64,000 nt of DNA from Acidobacteriota bacterium (GTDB taxonomy: Bacteria; Acidobacteriota; Holophagae; Acanthopleuribacterales; Acanthopleuribacteraceae), in the NCBI GenBank assembly GCA_020637335.1, contig JACJWC010000001.1:1-64000 (forward strand). The letters run 5' to 3'. The notes beneath the pieces are model-generated. The model was not told the origin of the DNA. It worked only from the letters and a program-made list of their open reading frames with translations, and did no database searches. A program made the position numbers and the translations under genes. The first letter of the stretch is position 1, and each line of letters begins with the position of its first letter. Below are positions 42,397-50,345 of this stretch, piece after piece.

Positions 42397-43568
42397 ACCC
42401 AAGCGCCTACCTGATCCGGATCGGCGAAATCACGCTCAAAAAGAGGAACCGATCGCGCTTCCTGAACGCGCTGGTCCAGGCCATTCGCCAACGGCTGGCC
42501 GGCTTGGAATTCCATCTGGAGCCCCGCCACAAAAAACTGCTTTTACAGTGTTCTGCGGCGCCCGATCTGATTCAGTCCCGACTTTCCACCGTCTTTGGCA
42601 TTACCGGCATCAGCCCGATCTGGAAATGTGCCCTTGATTTAGAGGCCATTCAGAACCTGAGCTGGTCTCTGTGCCAGGACAAACGACAGAGCGCCAAGGA
42701 CTTTGGTGTAAGGGTTCGACGCAATAACAAAAATTTCCCAATCAAGAGCATGGACTGTCAGGCACAAATTGGCAGTTTCCTTTTGAAAAACGGGCTCAAT
42801 CTGCCCGTGAATCTCAAAAGTCCCGATCTGGCCATCAACGTCAGCCTCGAATTTAAAGAGGCCTGGGTTTGGACCGAAACCTGGCCCGGCCGCGGTGGAT
42901 TGCCTCAGGTTGGCGACTCCCGCCACCTGCTCCTGCTCAGCGGCGGGATCGACTCACCAGTGGCCGGCAACCTGATCCAAAAACGCGGCGGAACCCTTGC
43001 AGCCGTGTATTTCCACACGCCGCCTTACACCCTGGACGCCGCCAAAGAAAAAGCCATCGATCTGGCCCATGTTTTGGCTGGCTTTCAGGTTCAGTTAGAC
43101 CTCTATATTGTGCCGATCACCCGTATCATGAAGCGCTTGCTCTCCGATTGTGACAACGGCTATTCCGTCGTCCTGGCCCGCAGGTTCATGATGCGAATCG
43201 CCACGCGTCTCGCTGAGCAACACGGCTATCACGCGCTGGTCACGGGTGAGAATTTGGGTCAAGTTGCCAGTCAAACCATTCAGAACATTCACTGCATCAA
43301 TGAAGGTGTACCGCTCCCCATCTTGCGGCCATTAATTGGTCTCGACAAATTGGAGATCGTCGGATTGGCTGAAAAACTGGGCTCCTTTGAAATCTCGATC
43401 CGGCCGCACCAGGACTGTTGCTCCTTGTTCGCACCTGAAGATCCGGTAACAAAAGCGACCCTGACACGTATCCGTTCCATGGAAGAACCCCTTCCCATTG
43501 TCGACATGGTCGAGGAAGCTTTGGCTGAAACTGAAGTACAGACCATTCGACCCCAAATCATTCATTGA
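42393..43568 (+). CDS. thiI: tRNA 4-thiouridine sulfurtransferase ThiI
   Basis: ThiI adenylates U8 of tRNA and inserts sulfur; in some bacteria it also serves thiamine thiazole synthesis. The 391-residue protein has an N-terminal ferredoxin-like and THUMP domain, the PP-loop 'LLLLSGGIDSPVAGNLIQKR' and the family motif 'QDCCSLFAPEDPVTKA'. It ends before any rhodanese domain, like the shorter Bacillus form; IscS from this window is a likely sulfur donor. The GTG start overlaps the PBP stop by 4 bases. Confidence 0.94.
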   Translation: MNPSAYLIRIGEITLKKRNRSRFLNALVQAIRQRLAGLEFHLEPRHKKLLLQCSAAPDLIQSRLSTVFGITGISPIWKCALDLEAIQNLSWSLCQDKRQSAKDFGVRVRRNNKNFPIKSMDCQAQIGSFLLKNGLNLPVNLKSPDLAINVSLEFKEAWVWTETWPGRGGLPQVGDSRHLLLLSGGIDSPVAGNLIQKRGGTLAAVYFHTPPYTLDAAKEKAIDLAHVLAGFQVQLDLYIVPITRIMKRLLSDCDNGYSVVLARRFMMRIATRLAEQHGYHALVTGENLGQVASQTIQNIHCINEGVPLPILRPLIGLDKLEIVGLAEKLGSFEISIRPHQDCCSLFAPEDPVTKATLTRIRSMEEPLPIVDMVEEALAETEVQTIRPQIIH

Positions 43569-43575
43569 GTGAATT

Positions 43576-43995
43576 ATGCCTAAATTTTCCTTTTATCGAA
43601 CCAGTTTGGCTCTATATAACCTGTTAATCGGGTGGGTGATTTTCCGCAGTTTGTTTCCCTTTCCCGAGGAGCCGGTCCGGGTCCAGAGCTTTGGTTTCTG
43701 TGCGCTTTTAGGCCTCGTCCTACTGGCTTTTTTTGCCCTGAGAACGAACAATCGGATTTATCTCTGGAGCGTGCCGATCATTTGGTTCATGGCGGGCTGG
43801 CACTTGTTCCAGTTCACAAAAAAGCTGGAATTGATGTTGTTATCTACCTATTTGCAATGGACGTGTATCGCGACCTTGCCCTTTGCCCTGGTGTATTTGT
43901 TTGTTCATCGAAGAACCTGGCAGGAATTTAATAAAAAGGTGCGGGAATATCCGGCCTATCGTCCTCGTTTCCTGAATTCCGGATTTCATTTCTAG
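43576..43995 (+). CDS. Small integral membrane protein, unknown function
   Basis: The 139-residue protein has four hydrophobic segments (about residues 10-28, 38-56, 61-78 and 86-110) and short charged ends, with no soluble domain. I do not recognise the family. It lies 7 bases after thiI and 8 bases before the DedA/ATP-grasp gene on the same strand, so it may work with the latter in the membrane. Confidence 0.65.
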   Translation: MPKFSFYRTSLALYNLLIGWVIFRSLFPFPEEPVRVQSFGFCALLGLVLLAFFALRTNNRIYLWSVPIIWFMAGWHLFQFTKKLELMLLSTYLQWTCIATLPFALVYLFVHRRTWQEFNKKVREYPAYRPRFLNSGFHF

Positions 43996-44003
43996 GTATC
44001 CGA

Positions 44004-45665
44004 ATGGACCAACTCCTCTCCGATCTGCAGAACCACCTGCAAAACAGTCCCTTTTGGGCCCAGATTCTGGTCCTAGCGACCTCGACGTTTGTTTCTGAAG
44101 ATCTGACCACCATTTGTTCCGGTGTGTTGGTCTCAAAAGATGTGCTTTCACCACTTACCGCCATGTTGGGCTGTTTCATAGGTATCGTGATTGGCGATGG
44201 GGGTTTATACCTGATCGGGCTCCTGTTTGGTCTAAGCGCCTTGCGCATACCTTTGCTCAGTCGATTGTTGCCTCCGGATAAAATTGCCCAAGCTCAATCC
44301 TGGTTTGAAAATAATGGTTTGGCCATTGTCTTCATTTCGCGTTTTTTACCCGGAACCCGCTTGCCCACTTATTTTGCGGCTGGGATGTTGCGATCCAAAG
44401 CCAAGTATTTCATGGTAGCGGCCACACTCGCTTCAGCGGTCTGGGTGCCAATGTTGGTCGGTGTTTCTTGGTATTTCGGCGAAAAAATGCAGCGTTTTGA
44501 GCATCAATTGGGTGGCAATAACTGGGTTTTGATGGCGCTGGGTGTTCTGGTCCTGTTTTGGTTTATTCGAACTCTGAATAAGATGGGTAGTTACCGCGCG
44601 CGACGTTTGTTTCTCTCACGCTTCCGACGCTTTATCCGCTGGGAGTTTTGGCCCATTACCGTCGTGTATTTACCATTGGTTCCCTATTTTCTGTGGTTGG
44701 CCTTGCGCCACCGCAGTCTTTCTGCCCCGCTGTATGTCAATCCAGGGATTGGTTACTCTGGCATCATTGGAGAATCCAAACACGAGATTTTGGATGGCTT
44801 CACCGATCAACGCGAATTCATTTGTAACAGTTTATTTCTTCAACCCGAAGCAGATACTCTCATGCGGTTGGCCAACCTCAAGCAATGGTTTGAAACCCGA
44901 AACATCAATTTCCCCTTCATCTTGAAGCCGGATATGGGCCAACGCGGCAGCGGGGTGGGCCACATCGAAAATTGGGACCAGGCGGAAGCCTTTTTGAAGG
45001 AGTGCCCGATTCCCTTAGTAGCTCAGGAGTATTCTCCCGGCCCGTTTGAATTTGGTGTCTTTTATTCCCGTGCACCCGGCGAGGAACAGGGCACAATTTG
45101 GGGTATTACCGGCAAGGAGTTCCCCAAGGTCGTCGGTGATGGAGAAACCAACCTGGAAACCCTGATCTTGAGGCATCCTCAAGGATTGGGCCGTCTGCAT
45201 ATTTTTCTGAAGCGTTTTCAGTCCCGGCTCAAGGACGTTTTGGGCTACGGGGAACGCCTGACTTTGGTCCAAACGGGCAACCATTGCCAGGGCACTATCT
45301 TTTTGGATAAGACCTATTTAGTGACGCGCGACTTGGAGAAACGCATTGATGCGATTAGCCAATCTTTGCCGGGTTTCCATATCGGCCGTTTTGATTTGAG
45401 GGCCAGTGACTTGGAAGCCTTTCGCCGCGGCGAAGCTTTTAAAATCATAGAGTTAAATGGCGCCACAGGTGAACCGGCGCACATGTACGACCCGCGCCAC
45501 AGTTTGTATTTCGCTTACCGCCAGATCATGAAACAGTGGGCCTTTATCTGGCGGGTTGGGGCAGAAAACCAGCGCAAAGCAAAAGAAAAGTACCGCTTCT
45601 GGGTTCTGTTTAAACAGCTGGGTCGCTATCGGGCCCAGGCACGTTACCATCAGGAGCCTCGCTAA
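44004..45665 (+). CDS. DedA-family membrane domain fused to an ATP-grasp domain
   Basis: The 553-residue protein begins with a DedA/VTT membrane domain (about residues 1-200) carrying the signature 'FISRFLPGTRLPTYFAAGM'. A further membrane segment lies near 215-240. Residues 290-520 form an ATP-grasp-like domain: 'FILKPDMGQRGSGVGHIE' is the ATP-binding strand-loop, 'LVAQEYSPGPFEFGV' follows, and 'GRFDLRASD' and 'FKIIELNGATGEPAHM' hold the metal-binding Asp, Glu and Asn. DedA proteins move undecaprenyl phosphate or phospholipids; ATP-grasp enzymes form carboxylate-amine or thiol bonds. The fusion suggests modification of a lipid-linked substrate at the membrane, which is inference. The last 56 bases overlap a convergent gene. 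Confidence 0.82.
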   Translation: MDQLLSDLQNHLQNSPFWAQILVLATSTFVSEDLTTICSGVLVSKDVLSPLTAMLGCFIGIVIGDGGLYLIGLLFGLSALRIPLLSRLLPPDKIAQAQSWFENNGLAIVFISRFLPGTRLPTYFAAGMLRSKAKYFMVAATLASAVWVPMLVGVSWYFGEKMQRFEHQLGGNNWVLMALGVLVLFWFIRTLNKMGSYRARRLFLSRFRRFIRWEFWPITVVYLPLVPYFLWLALRHRSLSAPLYVNPGIGYSGIIGESKHEILDGFTDQREFICNSLFLQPEADTLMRLANLKQWFETRNINFPFILKPDMGQRGSGVGHIENWDQAEAFLKECPIPLVAQEYSPGPFEFGVFYSRAPGEEQGTIWGITGKEFPKVVGDGETNLETLILRHPQGLGRLHIFLKRFQSRLKDVLGYGERLTLVQTGNHCQGTIFLDKTYLVTRDLEKRIDAISQSLPGFHIGRFDLRASDLEAFRRGEAFKIIELNGATGEPAHMYDPRHSLYFAYRQIMKQWAFIWRVGAENQRKAKEKYRFWVLFKQLGRYRAQARYHQEPR

Positions 45666-46761
45666 AAACCAGGCTTCCTGCGCTGACCCGCGGCACATGG
45701 CAAGCCAAAAAACAACCGCCTTGCACCTGATCCACGGGTTCGCCTGTCCAAAGCCTTAAGCGGGTAATCGGTGCTTCCAACCAGTCGCCCTCCGGGATTT
45801 GGAAGTGCAGGATTTGGCCTTCACGAACCCGATCTCGGCATTCGAGCACCATATAAATGCCACTTTTCGTATCGAGTACAAGGCCCATGGCTTCTTGTTT
45901 GCGCCGTCTTGGATTTAAGTGTTTGAACTGTTTATCGGTTCGATTCGACTTGGAAAAACCACGTGTCGTGGGGTGTCCGAGGGATTTGCGTAAGGCTGCC
46001 CAATCCGCGTGTTCATTGCGAATGGCATGGAGCAGCCTTTGCGGTTCTGAAATACCAAAAAGAGATAGACCCATAAAAGCCACGCCGGCCTGCTTCATCG
46101 CCTCTAACTGGTCCAATAAAAACAGCCATTTGTTGTAAAGCAGGTGGGTGCCTCGCTGGTTTTCAATCACGGTAAGCGCATGGTGTTTTTCATCCGCCTG
46201 AACTTGGCCTTCCCAATAGGATTCCTGAGATTCCAAATGGGTTTGGATGAGTGGGCGAGGCGAATGGAAGATCAAGATGGGACCCAAGGCGGGATATTCC
46301 AAATCAATCGCCAATTCGGTCAGGCTTGCGACTTCGTCCAAGGGCCATTCAACCCCTAATGCCATGCGCTTAAGTTGGGGGAACTGGGCCTTCCACCGCG
46401 CAAGTCCATCCCGATTATGGTTGCCGACCCGTAAATCCGCTTCTAATTCAAGTTGCGGATAATGCTGAACCAAACAGCGCAAAACGCCGGGGTCCGCGGC
46501 ACGCACACGGGTTAAGCCGGCCCGGCACAAGGGTTCCAGCAGGTTGACCCGGTCAAGCCCGGATTGATTTTCAACGGCATCCCATAGCAGGATGCAGCGC
46601 GGTCCATATTCAGCCAACAGGGCCAACACATCAGCGTCGGACAGACGACCCAAAATGCTGGTCTTATCCCAGCCCAGTAAGAGCTCACCGGGATTTTGAT
46701 TCAAATAGTCGCTTAGGACTGGGATGAGTTGCGGCTCCTCCAGACTAAACACGGGTTGCAT
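45610..46761 (-). CDS. Divergent U32-family protein (possible TrhP1/YrrN-like partner)
   Basis: The 383-residue protein has a TIM-barrel-like first part with U32 echoes: 'ALTVIENQRGTHLLYNKWLF' then 'AMKQAGVAFMGLSLFG'. Its C-terminal beta-barrel resembles the U32 C-terminal domain ('MGLVLDTKSGIYMVLECRDR', then VREGQILHFQIPEGD). The Fe-S cysteine cluster of U32 proteins is absent. It overlaps a canonical U32 gene by 17 bases, so the two may form a heteromer like Bacillus YrrN-YrrO (TrhP1/TrhP2), which hydroxylate wobble uridine of tRNA. That role is inference. Its 3' end overlaps the DedA fusion gene by 56 bases. Confidence 0.65.
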   Translation of the reverse strand: MQPVFSLEEPQLIPVLSDYLNQNPGELLLGWDKTSILGRLSDADVLALLAEYGPRCILLWDAVENQSGLDRVNLLEPLCRAGLTRVRAADPGVLRCLVQHYPQLELEADLRVGNHNRDGLARWKAQFPQLKRMALGVEWPLDEVASLTELAIDLEYPALGPILIFHSPRPLIQTHLESQESYWEGQVQADEKHHALTVIENQRGTHLLYNKWLFLLDQLEAMKQAGVAFMGLSLFGISEPQRLLHAIRNEHADWAALRKSLGHPTTRGFSKSNRTDKQFKHLNPRRRKQEAMGLVLDTKSGIYMVLECRDRVREGQILHFQIPEGDWLEAPITRLRLWTGEPVDQVQGGCFLACHVPRVSAGSLVFSEAPDGNVPGPDSDPAV

Positions 46762-47932
46762 CGGATAACCTTAAAACCATAAGTGCCTGTAATTGGGATT
46801 GCCGGACCGTGAACATTTGGTTGGGCTGGACTTTTTGAACGGGTCGACCCAATACATCGGTTACGCCATCCCAATCCAACGGAATGATGTCACCCGCAAA
46901 GCCAAGTGCCTCCACCCGCGAATCCGCATGCAGGGCCACTTTGGCCTGGCATAAAACCCGATCGCCTGCCTGTTCGAGCACATGACCTGCCAACGCAAAA
47001 CGCGTAGGCTCCCGACCCTGCTCCTGGAAATGGGCCGTATCCGCATCTAATAGACCGAGCAAGGGTTTGGCTGTGTAGGGTCGATGGGAAAAACCATCCA
47101 GTAAAAAGTGAGGATCCTCAAAAGTTCCATTGGCTAACGCGCTTTTACAGGCCGATTGATAGGCCAAAACAGTTGAGGCCACGTACAGGGCACTCTTCAT
47201 GCGACCCTCGATCTTGAGGCTATCAATGCCATGCCCAACCAGTTCCGGGACCAAAGACAAACCGTTGAGATCTTTACTGCTGAAATAGGTGTGTGCATCG
47301 GCAGAATCGTTGAGTTGATAGGGTAGACGACAACTGTGTTCACAGCCACCGCGATTCGAATCGCGTCCTGCCGTGAAGTTGGAAATGGTACAGCGACCGG
47401 AAAAGGCCATACACATGGAACCATGAACAAACAGCTCGACTTCCAAACCACTGATCTCTTTAATTTTCGCCGCGTCGCTAATCGAAGTTTCACGCGCCAA
47501 AATTACTCGTTTGGCACCCATTTCTGCCCAAAAGGCCGTGTGTTGTGCATTAAACACAGAGGCTTGGGTCGAGATATGCACAGGGATGGAGCTGTGTTCC
47601 AGCACGGTAGAGACAACCCCCAAATCAGAGGCAATCACCGCATCCACACGTAGCTCGCTTAAGAACTGCACAAAATCAGGCAGCGCTTGGAGTTCCTTTT
47701 GGAACAGAAATCCATTGAGCACCACGTAGGCCTTGGCACCATGGCTGTGACAGAAGCGAACGGCCTGCTCCAACTCCGTATGGGTCAGATTGTCGGCACC
47801 CTGACGCAGGCCAAATTGCGGACCGGCCATATAAACGGCATCCGCTCCGTAACGCACGGCCACTTGCAGTTTATGTAGGTTACCCGCTGGTGCCAGAACC
47901 TCGGGTTTTTGAATTAGGGTTGAACTTGCCAT
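46745..47932 (-). CDS. U32 family protein (TrhP-like)
   Basis: The 395-residue protein is a canonical U32 member: 'PEVLAPAGNLHKLQVAVRYG' at the N-terminus, 'ELFVHGSMCMAFSGRCTIS' and 'RGGCEHSCRLPY'. The four cysteines of the last two motifs would hold a [4Fe-4S] cluster. 'SLKIEGRMKSALYVA' follows. Despite the old peptidase name, characterised members act in tRNA wobble hydroxylation (TrhP) or ubiquinone hydroxylation (UbiU/V). The start at ATG 47932 overlaps cysS by 19 bases, and cysS, this gene and the divergent U32 gene form one minus-strand unit. Confidence 0.88.
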   Translation of the reverse strand: MASSTLIQKPEVLAPAGNLHKLQVAVRYGADAVYMAGPQFGLRQGADNLTHTELEQAVRFCHSHGAKAYVVLNGFLFQKELQALPDFVQFLSELRVDAVIASDLGVVSTVLEHSSIPVHISTQASVFNAQHTAFWAEMGAKRVILARETSISDAAKIKEISGLEVELFVHGSMCMAFSGRCTISNFTAGRDSNRGGCEHSCRLPYQLNDSADAHTYFSSKDLNGLSLVPELVGHGIDSLKIEGRMKSALYVASTVLAYQSACKSALANGTFEDPHFLLDGFSHRPYTAKPLLGLLDADTAHFQEQGREPTRFALAGHVLEQAGDRVLCQAKVALHADSRVEALGFAGDIIPLDWDGVTDVLGRPVQKVQPNQMFTVRQSQLQALMVLRLSDATRV

Positions 47933-49362
47933 GTGGTGCCGTTGGGCGTATCCATTACCAAGACGCCTCTTTCGATCAGGCGCTGCCGTACCTGATCGGC
48001 TTCCTCGTATTTTTTATTCTGACGCAGGGCTTGGCGTTCGGCGATTTGATCTTCCACCCACGCCACATCTAAGCCCTTTGAACGAATTAAGTACTGGTTG
48101 ATTTCGGCCAGTTTGGTTTTAGGCTCGCCCGGAGCCAATCCAAAAATACCCAAGTATTCGCGAATATGGCGTCCCAACCACAACAGCTGGGGTGCACGAT
48201 TCTTTAATTTTCCCGACTGAGCCAGCAAATCATTGAAGGCTTTACAACCGGCACTCAGTACCCCAAAAGCCGCAGCACTGTTGAAATCATCATCCATGGC
48301 CTGTCGAAATTTTTCGACCCATTCTGCATCCTCCGGAGCCGGAGCCTGACGCTCGACATCCGGGAATTGGTCTTCCAATTCCTGTAATTTGGCCAGCAAC
48401 GTGTAGAGGTAAATCAAACGTTGGTAGGCGTCGTAAAAAACCTTTTCGCTAAAGTCAATGTTGGTTCCGTATTGGTGCGAAAGGATCGCATAGCGAATGG
48501 TGTGCGGGTGGTATTTGGCGACTGCATCGCGAATGGTCAGGAAATTGTTCAGAGACTTGGACATTTTGCGACCGTCAACGGTCAATAAGCCATTGTGGAT
48601 CCAATAATTGGCAAATGGTTTTCCCGTGGCGCATTCCGACTGGGCGATCTCATTTTCGTGGTGAGGGAAAATAAGGTCTTTCCCGCCACCGTGAATATCA
48701 AACGTTTCGCCCAACAACGCCACAGCCATGGCGGAACATTCGATATGCCAGCCCGGTCGTCCTTCTCCCCAGGGCGATGACCAACTGACCTCACCTGGTT
48801 TGGCACTTTTCCACAATGCAAAGTCCATGGGATCTTCTTTTAACGGATTGACCTCGACCCGCGAACCTGCCTGCAGATCCTCACAGCGCCGGTTGGATAA
48901 ACAACCATAGCGCCCAAATGAACGTACTCGAAAGTAGACATCGCCTGAGGCCGCATAAGCGTGTCCGTTCTGGATCAAAGTTTCAATCATTTGCGTAATT
49001 TGCGGCATGAACTCGGAGACTTTTGGTGAATGGGTGGCAGGTTGAACCTCAAGCAGGTCCAGATCCGATTCGCAAGCCTGAATCATCTCGGCGGAGAGGT
49101 CCAATGGGTGCATACCGCGTTCTTGGGCACGCTGGATAATCTTGTCATCGACATCCGTATAATTGCGCACGTATATGACCTCAAACCCACGGAATTCCAA
49201 ATAACGGCGAATCACGTCATAAATGATCGCCTGCATGGCATGTCCGATATGGCACAAGTCATAAACCGTAACCCCGCAGGCGTAGAGGGTCACTTTTCCC
49301 GCTTGAACGGGTGAAAACGGTTTTTTGGTTTGGGTTAGGGTATCGTACAAGGTGATGGTCAT
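47914..49362 (-). CDS. cysS: Cysteinyl-tRNA synthetase
   Basis: This class I aminoacyl-tRNA synthetase charges tRNA-Cys. The 482-residue length is normal. 'YACGVTVYDLCHIGHAMQ' includes the zinc-binding Cys and the HIGH motif, 'GRPGWHIECSAMA' and 'PHHENEIAQSE' complete the zinc site, and 'VDGRKMSKSLNNF' is the KMSKS loop. A C-terminal anticodon-binding DALR region follows. The ATG has GGAG upstream. It overlaps the U32 gene by 19 bases. Confidence 0.97.
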   Translation of the reverse strand: MTITLYDTLTQTKKPFSPVQAGKVTLYACGVTVYDLCHIGHAMQAIIYDVIRRYLEFRGFEVIYVRNYTDVDDKIIQRAQERGMHPLDLSAEMIQACESDLDLLEVQPATHSPKVSEFMPQITQMIETLIQNGHAYAASGDVYFRVRSFGRYGCLSNRRCEDLQAGSRVEVNPLKEDPMDFALWKSAKPGEVSWSSPWGEGRPGWHIECSAMAVALLGETFDIHGGGKDLIFPHHENEIAQSECATGKPFANYWIHNGLLTVDGRKMSKSLNNFLTIRDAVAKYHPHTIRYAILSHQYGTNIDFSEKVFYDAYQRLIYLYTLLAKLQELEDQFPDVERQAPAPEDAEWVEKFRQAMDDDFNSAAAFGVLSAGCKAFNDLLAQSGKLKNRAPQLLWLGRHIREYLGIFGLAPGEPKTKLAEINQYLIRSKGLDVAWVEDQIAERQALRQNKKYEEADQVRQRLIERGVLVMDTPNGTTWQVQP

Positions 49363-49380
49363 CGGGGCTCCAGGGGCAGG

Positions 49381-50340
49381 TTAGGTGAGTGAACCTTCTG
49401 TTTCGCGCAACAGCTGGTCAAAATAGGCGATTGTCCGATTCAACCCCTCGCGTAGCGGGGTGCTGGGTGCCCATTGCAAAACACGGCTCGCCAACTCCAC
49501 GTCTGGACAGCGCTGCTTCGGATCGTCGCCGGGCAAGGGCTCAAAAGTAAGCGTCGAGCGCGATTGGGTCAACTCAAGGATTAGCTCCGCCAATTCGAGA
49601 ATCGTGTGTTCCTGGGGATTGCCCAAATTGATGGGCCCGGTAATATCGGAGGTGGTTCCCATCAGTTGGACAAGACCTGAAACCAAGTCATCCACAAAAC
49701 AAAAGGAGCGGGTTTGATTGCCCTTCCCAAAAATGGTGATCGGTTTGTTGGTCAGCGCTTGAACAATAAAATTGGAAATGACGCGGCCATCAGCAGGATG
49801 CATGTTCGGGCCATAGGTATTAAAGATCCGGGCAATCTTAATCGCCATATGGTGCTGTCGGCGATAATCGAAAAACAAGGCTTCGGCGCAGCGTTTGCCC
49901 TCGTCGTAACACGAGCGAATGCCGAACGGGTTGACATGGCCCCAATAGGCTTCGGTTTGCGGGTGTTCCTGCGGATCGCCATACACTTCAGAGGTGCTCG
50001 CTTGCAGAATCGGGATGTTGAGCCGTTTGGCCAAACCCAACATGTTGAGCGCACCCATGACTGACGTTTTGGTGGTCGCAACAGGGTTGTGCTGATAGTG
50101 CACAGGTGAGGCGGGGCAAGCCAGGTTAAAGATTTGGTCGACTTCCAAGCGGATCGGTTGGATTACGTCATGACGGATCAACTCAAAATGAGGGTCACCC
50201 AAAAACGGTTTGATATTGCGTTTGGAGCCCGTAAAAAAGTTATCCAGGCAAATGACTTCCTGTCCCTGAGCCAAAAGCCGCTGGCAAAGATGGGACCCGA
50301 GGAACCCCGCTCCCCCCGTTACCAAAACCCGAGTTGCCAT
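49381..50340 (-). CDS. NAD-dependent epimerase/dehydratase, UDP-glucuronate decarboxylase-like
   Basis: The 319-residue SDR protein has the NAD-binding 'VLVTGGAGFLGSHLCQRLL' and the catalytic Tyr-x-x-x-Lys in 'SCYDEGKRCAEALFFDY'. 'FNLACPASPVHYQHNPV' and 'RIFNTYGPNMHPADGRVISN' are characteristic of UDP-glucuronate decarboxylase (UDP-xylose synthase, Uxs). It would make UDP-xylose for surface glycans. I chose ATG 50340; a TTG at 50349 overlaps the kinase stop. It follows the Wzc-type kinase by 5 bases, supporting a polysaccharide role. Confidence 0.88.
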   Translation of the reverse strand: MATRVLVTGGAGFLGSHLCQRLLAQGQEVICLDNFFTGSKRNIKPFLGDPHFELIRHDVIQPIRLEVDQIFNLACPASPVHYQHNPVATTKTSVMGALNMLGLAKRLNIPILQASTSEVYGDPQEHPQTEAYWGHVNPFGIRSCYDEGKRCAEALFFDYRRQHHMAIKIARIFNTYGPNMHPADGRVISNFIVQALTNKPITIFGKGNQTRSFCFVDDLVSGLVQLMGTTSDITGPINLGNPQEHTILELAELILELTQSRSTLTFEPLPGDDPKQRCPDVELASRVLQWAPSTPLREGLNRTIAYFDQLLRETEGSLT

Positions 50341-50345
50341 AGACT

